Origin: Trichobilharzia szidati
Lineage: Eukaryota > Platyhelminthes > Trematoda > Strigeidida > Schistosomatidae
Assembly (NCBI GenBank): GCA_944472155.2
Contig: OX235272.1
Span: 94,804,020-94,868,019, forward strand
DNA: 64,000 bases
Direction: 5' to 3'
Shown here: in pieces, positions 23,244 through 36,900 of the stretch
Layout: every line of letters begins with the position of its first letter
Position numbering within the stretch: the first letter of the stretch is position 1
Notes under the pieces: generated by a model
The model's input: only the letters and a program-made list of their open reading frames with translations
What the model was told of the DNA's origin: nothing
Database searches by the model: none
Translations under genes and position numbers: made by a program

Positions 23244-24400
23244 GAGAGAACTGTAGAAACACACCATGCGCATAGAATATATATATTTATATATGCATAT
23301 ATCACGATTAAAAGGACAATTCAAAATAAATGTATAGTAACCAAGGCACAGAAATATACAACTACCCAGAAATCTTCTAGTTTAATAAGTTTGAATAAGT
23401 TACACAATTCCTACTTGTGCGAAATCTTAGTTAAATGACTAAATCAAAGACAATCAGTAATTCGTTAAACAAAGAGTAACAACCATCCAATAGACAAAAA
23501 ACAACAACAACAGTCTCACACTACACAGACAAACAATAAATACTAGAAATCTTAACTAATAAAAAATATTGTAAATTATGTAAAGGAAAATGGCTAAAAG
23601 AGAAAACATCCCAGAGTGAAAAGTCAAAAAAACAAACGACTGCAGAACAACAACAGTAACAACGAATACCAGCAGGTTAACAACTTGTGGAATGCACGCA
23701 CACACGGTTGAAACACAATTGTGTACACTCATACGAACAAACCAATGCTAGAAGCATAGAAAAAATTCAGTAAAAGCGTAGAAAAAGATGATATCATCAA
23801 TTATTTGTATTATCTACTATGACAATGTATGAAATGCAGATACAAGAATGCATAGAAATAAAGACCACACCAAGCAAATAATGAATTACAACAGGGTGGG
23901 AGTACTTTCGTTTCCTTCATGCACAGCCAACACGTCAGTTGGTCTAAGGAAAAGAGAAAAGTCCTCTGCACTGAGAAGCGACACAGATGGATGGGAGGGA
24001 ATGGCAGGAAATAAAACAACGAAGAAAATAAAGCACAAAACGAAATATCCTAACGTTTCTGTTTTACAATAGTTTTACTATATTTATAAGTGCAAAGGGA
24101 TTGTCCAGGAGAAAAGAAACATATACTAGTCTGTACAAAAAATCACATAGGTTAAGTGAAAAAGAGCATTTAACATCTATTGGAATTAATGAAATTATTG
24201 AGAAAAATACTTTTATATAAACATCATTTATTTAAGATTGTTGTTACTAGTAGAGTGTGTGTGTGTGTGAATGAAGTTGTATTTACCCTGGTGACACAAA
24301 ATTAAACAAACAATAAATTTACAACTGGCAAGAAATGAGAAAAGAAAAATAAACGAAAAGAAAAAAGGAAAGGAGAAAAGAAATACATTGCAATTAAGAA
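20895..24400. other. Non-coding stretch downstream of MED13
   Basis: No convincing gene. It holds a short TA run (21931-21947) and a GT/GA microsatellite (23214-23249). Two short repeat-like, GC-richer islands at 21715-21850 and 22610-22700 resemble the leader-module repeats only weakly. Confidence 0.45.
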
Positions 24401-24420
24401 ATTAAAATTTTCTTGAAAGA

Positions 24421-24426
24421 TTTATT
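24421..24426 (-). promoter_or_regulatory. MED13 candidate polyadenylation signal AATAAA
   Basis: On the minus strand an AATAAA hexamer lies about 90 nt downstream of the MED13 stop codon. It is the first canonical hexamer there, which would give a short 3' UTR of roughly 110-120 nt. No transcript data are available, and later sites are possible. Confidence 0.5.
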
Positions 24427-24513
24427 GGCATTTTACAAGCTGCCATAAAAAATATCTGTTTTTCATGCTATCTACAAGTAAGTTACAAAGATATGACCGA
24501 TCATCAAATCAAT

Positions 24514-24945
24514 TTAGGTGAATGCTTCAAAGGCCTGATACATTTGTGATAGGGAAAGTATGTGAACAGGTAGGCATGTTCGACGATCGTTTGTTGTCGG
24601 GTCAATAGTTAACCATGATAAAGCATTATATGTTTCCAAAACATATCTTAATACATCACATGTACTGTGTGAGTCAAGAAGATGGCCGGGACGGCTTGAT
24701 GAGGGTCCTACGACGCCTGGACCAGTTGAACTAGCACTTGGTGGAGGAGCTGCTGCAGCGGCGGCAGCATCATCAACGCCAACAAGTGTCGTTTGTAAAT
24801 GCAACGCTGACTTTAAGCATACTGGATATTGAAATCTTGAATGTGGACAGGCGGCCCAAAACCATGAAGGCAATGGGCCGGCAGAAGCTGTAGATATGTA
24901 ATAACCCATAGCTAACGGTTGCTGCATTAAACTAGCCACTTCGTC
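24514..24945 (-). CDS. MED13: MED13 coding exon 21, C terminus (residues 2255-2397)
   Basis: Reads LMQQPLAMGYYISTASAGPL and PSWFWAACP, has a seven-alanine run in a linker, and ends SHSTCDVLRYVLETYNALSW, RRTCLPVHIL and QMYQAFEAFT before TAA at 24514-24516. Nearly every conserved residue of the animal MED13 C terminus is present. AACAG acceptor. Confidence 0.97.
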   Translation of the reverse strand, partial: DEVASLMQQPLAMGYYISTASAGPLPSWFWAACPHSRFQYPVCLKSALHLQTTLVGVDDAAAAAAAPPPSASSTGPGVVGPSSSRPGHLLDSHSTCDVLRYVLETYNALSWLTIDPTTNDRRTCLPVHILSLSQMYQAFEAFT

Positions 24946-27900
24946 CTGTTAAATTCAAACAAAAGAACAAAAAGGAATGGATTTAATCAAATCTTTGTAA
25001 AATAAACAAAATGATCAACACACAAATAACCATAGAATATTGCACATAAAGTGTGACAGTTTACACTGCTGTAACTAATAATACTACAAAAGAAGAGGAA
25101 ATAAACAAAACATGGAGAACGAAAAACAAGAAGCCAAGCATGTTTGATTGAGACAATCGGAATTTCGATGACCACCTACAATCAAACTTCTCGAATAGTG
25201 TCAGTATTATTAATTATAACAGAATTCTTTAAATTTATATTTATTAAAACTCTAGTGTCCAGTGCAATATGATGAGTAAAAAAGAAACTAGGACTAGTGT
25301 TAGCCATTCGATGAGGTTGTCAAGTTGCACCGACTGAGATGACTAGGACATGTGTTGGGCATACTGAGTCACCGTATTTCTTGATGTACAGTCTCCTATG
25401 AAGACTGGAGTAGGGAAGAGTTAGAGGTAGGTATACAAAAACGTGGCACCATTTCATGTAGCCTTTATGACTGACTGACTGGTTTCATCATAGAACCGAT
25501 GTGCAGCAGTTCGAGTCGCCACACTCCATGTAGCACACAAAGCAGAAGAAAGTAAAAAGAGATTCAAAACAGAGATAATAAGCAGAGATATGAGGTAGAA
25601 GAAATAGTAATATCGAAGAGCAAAATAGCTTTACTGAATTTAATAAGTCATATGGAGTGGTTACATCTGCGCCACCGAGAACGATTTTGAACCATATCAC
25701 CAGTTGTCTCCAGTCATTGGTTTTTACCGTCCGGAGGACCCTAAACAGTCAGGAAGTCTACACCTTCCTGCGTGAATGGCTGACTTAAACTAACTGTTGT
25801 GGATTTCATTGACTGATGAAGCCATGTTCTGGTTTGACCAACACTGGCTCTTTTCCAACCTGATCCATCCTATGTCAGTCAGTTAACATTGCCCGGTGTC
25901 GAGGAAGACAATCGATGGCTAGGCATGCATGCGTGACGCATGTACTGACCATCTCAATCTATGTAACTTCACATCCTCATCTATTGATTTCCCCTCCTTA
26001 CCTAGCACTTGACACCTAACCTCGATATTGCTCACCCTATTATACCACTTCACACGGGAGATAGAACACAGACACCTATGATCAAAGACAGATAGCTGGC
26101 CTTTTCATGTCTTCCACTTTCCATGGCCATGTCTCGCTAACAGCCAGTTATGAAGGAGGAGGGAGCGGACTGCTGAGTAGTACGCAAACCTTTTGGTTGA
26201 TAGCTGGATATCATGTTTACGCCAGACATGGCGTAAAGTGACATATGAGAAACGAGCCTTCTGTACCCACGCTGAGATTTCGTCAGTGATCAACCTACTG
26301 GCGTTGGCTGATTGAACTTCCCAAATAAGTGAGGTGGTCAACACTCTCTAAAACTTCACTCCTGCCTTTTTTTAAGGTAGGAGTCAATGTAGTCCAGTCC
26401 AGCTCTGAAGCATCATCTTACATTTGACAGGAGCTAATGGCATGCCAAACATCCAAAGATTGCAGCTCAAGGTGTTCAGAAGACTATGCATCTTGTCAAT
26501 GTCAGCATGCATATTCTAAGTCAACGAGATTATTTCCTGGTAACAAGTCAATCCCTGAGTTGATGAAGTCAGCAGTAAGGGTTAATTCCATTAGTACATC
26601 TATGATGAAATTGAATAGAAATGGGGACAGTAGGGATCCCTGATGGACACCGCTATTTGTTACCGTTTCAGATGACAACTCTCCGTAAGCCCTCACCTGG
26701 CTCACTGCATGAGTTCGAGTAGAGTGCCTTGATCAGTGCAATGTATTCTCTCGGCATTCCCTTCACAGTCAAGCATCGCCAGAGAACTTCTCGGTCGACA
26801 GAATCCAATGCCGCCTTTAGGTCAAGAAATACAACGATTCTTGGACGCCGATGATGAGTTTGCCTATGTTCCAGAATCTGTCGAAGGGTGAAAATATGAT
26901 CAATACACCCTCTTCCTGATCTAAAGCCTCCCTAGTTCCCACGTGTTTGTGCCTCCCGAGCACCACTTAGTCTACGCATTATTATTGAGCCTAGGACTTT
27001 AGATACCACATTAGTCCAGCTGATCCCTCTGCGATTAACACAAGGAGACTTATCTCCCTTCTTGTATACTGAGATAATCAGTGACTTACACCAACCCTAC
27101 GGGACTATCTCGGATTCCGAGATGCTGCCTAATACCTTAGTTAACGTAGACAGTAAACTGTCTCCACCGTCCTTAAACATCTCTGAAGTTATTCCATCGA
27201 GTCCCACTTTGCTGCCTGGCCTCGTTTCAGACTAGTGACAGCCCTAGTAACCTCAGTTAGGAACGGAGGACCTGTGTCTATATCCCATTCAGCAAGGTGG
27301 GTTCTTTCCAACGTTCTAGTCGTCTATCCTGGGAGATAATTATGGGGCCATTTTTCTGAGAAGCTGTTTCACTTATCATTTGCCTTTAACCACCAGTTTC
27401 CCCGTTAAGCCTAAATAGTTGCCTGGTGTTGCCAATCGCCGATGCCTTTTCCATCTCTTTCGCTTTTGCCGCCCACCACTGTTCACGGTCGTTGTGAAGA
27501 CTTCTTGTTAGTTTTCGTTTGAGTAGCTTTCGCTCCTCATCATAACCGGAGCTCGTCAGTATCAGTCTTCTTGCGTCAATCAGTTCAGATGAGATGGTAG
27601 AAATCAACTGGCTCTTGATAACTTTAGGTTTCAGGTTACTAAGAGCTTTTACAGCTGTGTCTACAGCTACCTGTATGTTGTGCCATGCTTTCTCAGAAAG
27701 AGTCTTGCTGTCAACCTCAGATACTCGCTTCGCTATTTCTTGCTTAAATAGGGACTGAATCTTCACCTAGTTGGGGATATAACTACCTGGCTGACAATAG
27801 TTTTTTATGTCCATTTAATCGTAAGCATAAACATGAGTGAACTAGGGAGTGATTGAAGTCTAAGCACGTGTTCCAGAAGGAGCGGCAGTCCTCTACTGAT

Positions 27901-30900
27901 CGTCGCCAATATGGTTTCTGTGAGACCCAACCAGTGCTCACAAAAATAATCATCGAATAACTTTGACCTTAAACAGGTTATTTGTGGTAAAACCTTTCCA
28001 CAATTAAACACAAAGAATTATACAACACACTTTCAAGTATGTCAATTACAGACACTAAGCATTTATTAATTATTTTAATATTTAATAATAAAACCTTTGA
28101 TAATACGAAACATTTACCGTGGGGTCATGTATACCGAAAGGCATTGTGTTCAGAGGATCCATTGCATGCCCGAAAGAAAGTTCATCCATGTGACCGCCCA
28201 TACCATTGGATTGATTTCCCTCCATATCCAGTAACCCGGACTCAAATCCACGCAAACCCATAATATCTGACATGCGACCATGCCCTCGACCATCATGGAG
28301 ACTATTAACATAATCATTATGTCCATGTAAACCGTCAGAAGCATCCCCTAATCTTGCGCTAGAAGACTTTCCAATACCATCACCGACACCATTCATACAA
28401 ACTGGTGGTCCCAAATCTGGCAGACCAAAATTCAACTCGGACGGATTACCGAAATCAGCTAACATTTCAGCTGTTGACCCATTTGGTGGAACGAGATCAT
28501 CAAGACCGGAATCGTGAGGAAGAAGCCAATCAAAAACACCCATATCATCAGATCCCATACCGTAAATTACTTCTGCTAATCCTGAAGGTTCATGCTCCTG
28601 GAAAAATAAGCAAGACAAGATTATGTTGACAAAATATGAATGAACAGCAGTGAGTGGAAAATATGATACACATATGCGAATCCCACATTACCTGTAATAG
28701 CATAGCCTAGCAACATGCTAAATAATGTCAATTTATTTTTCCCCAACTGGTTTGCATGAATACATCGTAAACTTTTTGGATGAAAAAGTTGTGGTCACAG
28801 TCAGTTTTTGATAAAAATTTGTGGGATGACCTACAACTGTGTATTTCCAACAGCTGTGAGTATGAAAAACACAACATAAAGGCTAGTGAAGTGATATAAC
28901 CGTTGAAAGTAAACACATAGAGCCAGAATGGATCACTAATTATTGTTGAAGGAACCATTAGATTTATCAAATAGTATTCATTCACAGATGTCCTGCTTCC
29001 GTACACAACTAAACTAAGACTATACCAGGAACGTACACAGAACTCAGGTTGCGAAATTTGAAATGAGATTTATATGAATATGTGCAATATAAATGCGACA
29101 ACTTACAGATACACCACTCGCTGAAGTACTTGTAGGGAAGACCAATATATGCGTTGCACTTGGATTGTCTATAGAAGATGTTGGAGTGTCCAGCATAGAC
29201 ATCATTCTTATATTAAGAGAAGAAGCACTACCTCCGTAAAACGCGTTATTGCCACCATTGTTAAGGCCTCCACTTCCACCAGAAATACCAGTACTCCCTG
29301 ATCCCATACCGCCTGCGCCACCCCCACCTCCACCTCCTCCATATGCCCATGGTTCATCTGAGCATAAACCAAAACCAGGATATACGCGAAATGTACTTTG
29401 AGGTTCAAGGGATACAAGACAAGCACTTATCAAACTTGGAAGTTCATGAGTACAACTATTTGCACCACTGTGACTATTAATCAGATTCAGCATTGGCTTT
29501 GTACTATTAATCATTGATGAATTACTAGTTGAGTGTGATGGGATAGAAGACGATATACTACAAGCAGAACAACGATCTCGAAAAAACTTATTCACATCTT
29601 GAAGGCTTTTACGACCTAATAATCCATTCCAACCTATAAAAAAATTGTAATTAACAAATTAATTACAAGTTATAAAAGGTATGAATAATGCTGGCAAGAA
29701 GACAATTTCTTACGAGGTATCATTAATTTATTTATACAACTGAAAAAGGCAACTGGACATTGAAAAAAAGAATAAAAAGGAACCCTCTAAACTCAGGAGT
29801 GTCCCTTTATGTGACTTATTCTAAGAATTCAGTAGTACGTTATTTCAGGGTATCGATAACATGTGAAAAATATTTTAAAAAGACCATTCATAAACAATTA
29901 TTTGATATTCTATAACGATATATGAGACGAAAACAAAACAGACGATTCAAGTTACTAAAACAATGAAGATCAGAATCGACTTATAAAAGATTACCTCTTT
30001 CTGTGTGTTGTGGTTTACTACAAACTTATATCGCCTTCCCTTTTCTACCTCTTTCCTCAAAGTGCGGATGTGACGTATTAGGAACTTGAACAAATATGCA
30101 CTAAATTCAAGAACCACATCAACACAAAACACAATCAGACACCCATTATGACGTCAATTAGTGATAACACTTTTTTCCATTATTTCGTTTGTATCAGGAC
30201 TTTTATAAGTTAAAATGTAATAATACACTTCTTTTAAGAATAATGACAGTAACAGTTATATTCCAAACAACGATTAAACACTTAAGGGAATTATCAGCAT
30301 TTTTCATATTGCAACATAATTACTACTTTCACAAGTAAAATCAAAAGAAACAACCATGAAATATACACCTGCATGCCAAGTAATTCAGGGACAGTTTGGT
30401 GATTACTATTTTTATAACACATTTTCTATCAGATTTATGGGGAGCATGAAAAGTGATACGTGAGGAAATGTGGGAGTGAAAATAATACTATTTGAGGGCA
30501 AAAAAGAGTAAATCGAAGCATAATGTTTTTGATAACCCAAAATACAAGCAGGGTGCGTCGATGATTCAGTAGTGAAATACTCGCCAACAACGCGTATGGT
30601 CCGGGCTTCCATCCCCGACCCGTGCACTCCTTAATCTAGAAATATCTCAGTAAAGAGGTGATTTTGGATGTGGGGCTAATAATCCCATCCCGTAAAAACA
30701 ACACGCCACCACTACTGTAACTTAAAAGCTCAAACTAGAAGTCCTATGTTGCACTCGGGACGCAAAGAAATTAAGTATAAAAAAGTGCATCCAGATGACC
30801 AGTACAATATACGATAAACAATACAAAGTTTAAAAAACTATCACTCGAATTATTAATAACGTGAAATTTGGAGTTATTATTCATGTTCGAGTGTCAATTA

Positions 30901-33900
30901 AGGATTATATGAATCTTATAGAAAATGAAGGAGGATTTGCAATGAGGACTAATTTAAAATCGACTGATAAACTATTGTTCGAATAAGGGATAGTGAAAGG
31001 TACAGTAACTAAACATTTTGATGATTAGTTAATGAAGTGTAAATTATCTATCATAATAAGTACAGTAACATGAATTTAGTGAAGAATGTATGAGCTTTCG
31101 TAACTAGTGAATTGAATCAAAGAATTGTCAGGAGTTAGAATTAATGGGCCATTGGATTCCGACCCAGAGGCTCAATGGTCAATGTGCTCTCCTTGTAACT
31201 TGAAGGTCATGCTTTCGATTCCTGGTGAAGTCATGGGTGCGTACTGCCGAAGAGACCCGAACAAGGACGAAGCATCTGACTGAATTCAGTTCGCGATCAA
31301 ACTTGAAATAAATCAACTGAACTACTAGGTAACATACACTGGAAATTCATATTTTGACAGCTGCACTAATGGTATTCCACCTCGCAGTTGGTGTACTTTT
31401 AAAGCTACACGCTCCAAATGCACATACAACAACGAAGATAATCTATTTAAATAGTTGGTTTTATTGAAAACCTTTAGATTACCACAGTGTAGATTTTGTC
31501 AAGAACCAGCATCACTGAAATCCAGGGAGCACTGGACAGTTGTTTCGTCTTAGTTAGACCGAAGAGCTTAGCCTTGTAACCAACAGGTCACAGCTTCTAT
31601 TCCTGATGAGGTCATGGGTGTGCACCGCTTTCCAGGGCTCCCTGGTCTTCAATGGTTTTCTATATGTTGGTTTGTGACGGAATCTACATTGAAAGTGATC
31701 AAAAAATTACACACAAAAATTCGACCCATCTTACTTACCTTTCAATTCACCGTGTCCCAATCTACCAATTCTTCCTACAACAAGTCTCCAAGGATTAGCA
31801 GTTTGACCGACTAAATTGATTATATAATCCCAGAGTCGAGCAAGCCCAATGCGACGAGGGCTTAACATGCACTTTTCTGATCCTGTCGACTGTAAACGTT
31901 GACTTTCATTTTCAGAAAAATACTTTGCTGGGACACGAATATTGATTAGAGTATGGTCTAAAAGACCACCTTGTTCATCTGTAAATGTAGCAAGAAGCCA
32001 TTGTTGATCCTGAGAAAGACAGTAGGCCACAAATAAAACAGATGACCGGTCAAGTGGTTCTGTAGACAAGTCCAAATGGCCAGATAAATCACGTGAACTT
32101 ATGAGTGTATACGGCGGAGCGAAAACTGTTCGCTTATGGAAATTCTAAAAAAAATTAAAAGTAAACCGACATTTTTATAACACGTATTTGTCAAAAGTTC
32201 AAACAAAAACATTGTATATACGGTAGGAAATAAGGTATAAGTAGGCTCGGTATGAAACAATTAGATGCACATTAAAAGCATTCATAGAGCTCTGTATAGA
32301 AACGGTAAGATCGGGTGTGCATATACAAATCGGGAATTAGTAGAAATAAGAATTCCATTCCACTAGTTAACGTGCTCGCCTTGTGGCCTGAAGGTCCTGC
32401 GTTCGATTCCTGGTAGAGTCATGAGTGCACACAACCAAAAAGTTCCGAACGAGGATGAAACAGCCATCCGATACTCCATAATATTCTAACTGAAGTCAGT
32501 TCGTGATCACTCTTGAGGTATATACAGCAGTATAATGACGCTTTGCATGTCAACCGTTATTGAAATCACCGCTGAAATACATTCTTCAGAAGGGAAAGAA
32601 TAAGCCTTATTGGATAGCAGGAGAGTAATTATAATCGCAATTTATTTTTGTTGATCATTAATCATTTAATCCGTATGCTTCAGTGATCTGTTACCCGAAA
32701 TTTCGACGCGACGACGAACAGCACAATTACTGAAACGAATGACAGTAATAATAATGATGGACAGCTTTTACTCTGTCTCGACAAAACAGAAAAATGACGT
32801 AGACAATAGAGATAATGAATGTGTAAGCCATGTGTGACCTTGTCCAAGAATTGGAACACTGATAAGTCAAGCGTTAATTCAACTAACTAATAAGCAACCA
32901 GTCTTTAACAAATGAGGTAAGAAAAAAATAAACCTAGACCATGGCGTTAAAAAATACGCGAAACAGATAATTAGCGGGCTGGAACATGCATATAAAAGCA
33001 AACCTAATGTTCAGTCGTAGAATAAATACTTATTCTAACAGTAATAGGAGACATACACCCTGGAAGATGTCTTTAAAACAAAAACGTACCAAAGCATAAA
33101 TCGAATTACGTAATGAAAGGGGCGAAAACTTAACAACGATGTGATAAGCCTTTGTGTGTTGTCTTTTAGGTGTAATTAAAGCAGCTTATTTACAAATATG
33201 AAGTAAATTTGAACATGAATGAGCGACATTATACATACATATAATAGGTCTAGTGGCGTATTACCTAGGCACGTGAAATAACAGAAAATATGTGTAAGGC
33301 TATCGTAATTGGCTTAAAAAGAAGAAAAGTGGAGAAAGTGATAGATTACTGAAACAATAGAAAAAAATGAAGCTGCTCATGAATCCGAGTTTTTCGTTTA
33401 CTTAATCGACAAGATTCACCTAATAAACCAACTAACTAATTTCAACCTAGATAAAGGATATTATTATTATTATCGAAGAAATTCTTAATCTTATTAAGCC
33501 GCATTGATTTACGCGATAGTTATAGACGACTGGTTTCTATCAGAGGCTAATACTATCAGTCGATGCAAGCCTTAATAATTGTAATGATAATAATAGTGAT
33601 AACTGTTTTATTTTGAAATATAGGCAACATAAAAACCCGACATCTTTTAATTGTTAAATTCAATTATATATTTTCCTCTTACAAATAATTATTCCATAAA
33701 ATAAGTATTACACAAGAAAACCGTAAAAAACTAATCCAATGTATTAAATTTCCTATTTTATCCTGAACTTCAAAAGAAGTCTATAAACAACGCCGACTTA
33801 ATGAACAAAGGAAATCAAAGCTTAGGCATAATAAACTCCTGTTGAATTGAAGAAAAGCAATATATGGAACTAGTTAACACTTACATCTTTATCACTTGAA

Positions 33901-36900
33901 ATAGTTTCTTTTTCAGCAGCTGGACCTAAACCAGTCAATGTACGATTGGCATTGATTAGACTTGGCTCAATGAGACGATTGACAGATGTGTAAAGCGATA
34001 AAGCCATCGGTCGTAAACGAGGCAAATAATCCGACATTACATGATCAAGAGATAACAGTTGGGTGGTGACACGTGAACGCCAAGAGTCAGGCAGTGAATT
34101 CAGTATTTGATTAGCGCAACCAATTAGTGCTTGCATGACAAGTCGACTAAGCTCTGCGCTTACATCACATAGCTAAAGTGAGATTTTGTCATTAAAAAAA
34201 GAGGCAAAAGCTAGCATTAAATACAAATCATTGGTTGGCTAAAGAATACAGATGGTACAGAATCGTTATGCGACACAAGCACATATCTATGAATGAATAG
34301 CAACACAGACTTATTTTGCAACCATCTACAATGCTTCAGAAAATCCTGAAGAATTACTTAGTTTCCCATACAATCCAAAAAGGAAGAGAGACCATAACAC
34401 AAAAGCCTACAATAAACTAATTCAATCATCTGAAGCAGGAAGTCAACTCTGCCAATCTAAATCAATTACATGTGCAACAACAAATGAATCAATACAACCG
34501 AATATGTTCTGATTGTTCAATGTCCCTATAATAGGAGGAATTCGTGTTACAAACCGGACTTAAGCATGAAGTGCGACAATTTGTTCGTTTCATTGCTCTT
34601 CATGTTGTCTTTAGCACAGAGTCCATTTCACATAGTATTACATCCATGAAAAAAATCACATTATTAACAATTTGTGTCACCAACTAAATGGGAGGTCTGA
34701 GTTCAATTCCCAGCTAGTATACTGCGCAACCATGTTTAGTTTGCTAGTCGATAGCGAGCCCTGCAAAGTGGAAGGGTTAGGCGTAAAAACTACAACACCA
34801 CCGCTAGCAGAACTTCAAAAGCTTCGAATCCTATATTCGACCTGGAACACAAGGAATGGAAGAATAATTTGCCTAAATGAAAGACTAAAATCATTACTGA
34901 TACGCAAGTATACATCAAATGAAAGGGAGAGATAGAGCTTAGGAAACTTAGTTTTATTCACTATCGACAGATACTATAAAATTATGACATCTAACTTTCA
35001 ACTATGACTGTATTTACGGTAAAGATTACTTTTGGAAATTTACCCCGTGGGGTATCGACTTAGGTGACAGACTTCTGAAGTAGCAACCTTGAGTCCAAAG
35101 TCCTCAAAACATCTTTTAGCAATGACTTGATTGACCCTCACATACCAACAATTTTGGGTTTCAATCTTAAGTATAAAATTGTAGAGAATAGCTGATAATT
35201 GTCCTAATGACCCCAGGAAATAATTACCATGCATTCAATATTCTGTTATTTTACATACCAAAGAGGGAATATGACATTTAAAAAATGCTTAAAATATAAT
35301 CTTTACAGTATGAATATTTACATAAAAGAAAGGGAGGTTGCTTACATAGCAGAAAGGATTCAGGATATAAATTACTAGATAGATATCATTATCAGCCCCC
35401 CAAGAGGATGTATCTAATGAGGTGGTGAGAGAACCTTGACCATTATTGTAACGTATTGAAAAATTGTTATCCGTTCTATTTAATGAGATATTGTGTCGAT
35501 TGGTAATGTTAACTTTGACATCATTATCATCACCATCATTATCCAGATTTGATTTTGTAGAAATGTCAGATTTTATTGTATCAAAAGGTGGAAATAACAC
35601 AGAATGCTGAGAAAGATTAGACGAAAAACCCACAGCAACACCATGTTTTTTCAATGCAGCCAAGGTAGACTGTACACAATTGGAGGCATAATTATGAATA
35701 GTTTTTACAATTGATTCTGCACTAATCGAATAATTCCCTAGTTGCTCTGAGAGTGTTTTCAGGAGATCTGGAGGAAGGCTTTTGAAGCCATCATTTTCTG
35801 ATAATGAAAGACATTCTACAAAAGAAATATGGAAATATTATTTTCTTAAAATATAAACTGTGTCGAATGCAATCAAATCCATAAAAAATTAAAAATACCA
35901 AAGGAAGTAATTTTGGATTTCTAATCTAGAACAGTGTTTCAGTATATCATTTCCTGTAGCTTCATGTGTTACTGGACCAATATATGCAAAGACTAAACCA
36001 GTATACCATCACAAGGATAACTTTAAAAAGAATATCTTTGGTATTCAAAGTTACGACAATGTTATCTTCGATATACTACATATAACTGAGGGATATATCA
36101 AAACGCAAGGCAACTAAATTCACCTTAGCAAATGATGCTCATATTATTGCTCAATGTTGAGCATAACCGTAACAGAGAGTTAAATTTTCAAATTGTTTAT
36201 TACACAATATTATAAAACGCTATACTTTTTTCCATATAAGTCTTATTATTATTATTGTCCTCTCTGTCATCATTTTCAATGAATATATACATCACCGCTT
36301 CTTCTGTTTCTGCCTAGTACAAGCTACTCAAAACATATTTTCACGTACAAATCTATAAGCCATAATTATTGCCTAAGCACTAATATTGATATCTGGCCGC
36401 TCAAGATGATGTGAAGCGGGATTCGAGTACATGACCCAGTTGGCTGATAACCAAGTGCTGCAGCCAACGTCTTCACAAACTAGATGAGCTGAAGTGATAT
36501 GCGGTAAAGCAGACACATTAGAAACAGCCGATACGTATGCCGAAAATAAGGAGCACAAAAGGCAGCAATTTAGGACCAGCTAGCGAGATAACAGTGAACA
36601 ATTACTTTCTAGACGCTTACCTGGGGTTGGAAAGACTGGTATGAAAGCCGTTTCAGGAGAGCCTGCTTCCGGCATATAATATGGGAAATGCTGACCAAGA
36701 TGACAAGATTCGTACGTATGGGATAATTCTTTCAGAAATTCAGCAAGAGAACGTCTCATTAAATTTGAGGCTGAACTGGATCCAGTGCCCTCGGAGATCA
36801 CATTGTTTTGAATATTAGAGGTTGGATTAACTAATGCATGGGAATCGGTAGGCAAGACCACAGCGTACGCTATCCGCTTCGCTCGCGATAGTGGAAATAG

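Noticed and set aside
22899..23324. 141-codon minus-strand open frame
   Set aside because: It is created by low-complexity GA/GT repeats on the other strand (for example SLSLSLTHTHS). No domain, no splice-linked neighbours.
24514..28597. Separate small genes for each large minus-strand open frame between 24.5 and 59 kb
   Set aside because: Phases and homology show they are exons of one gene, MED13.
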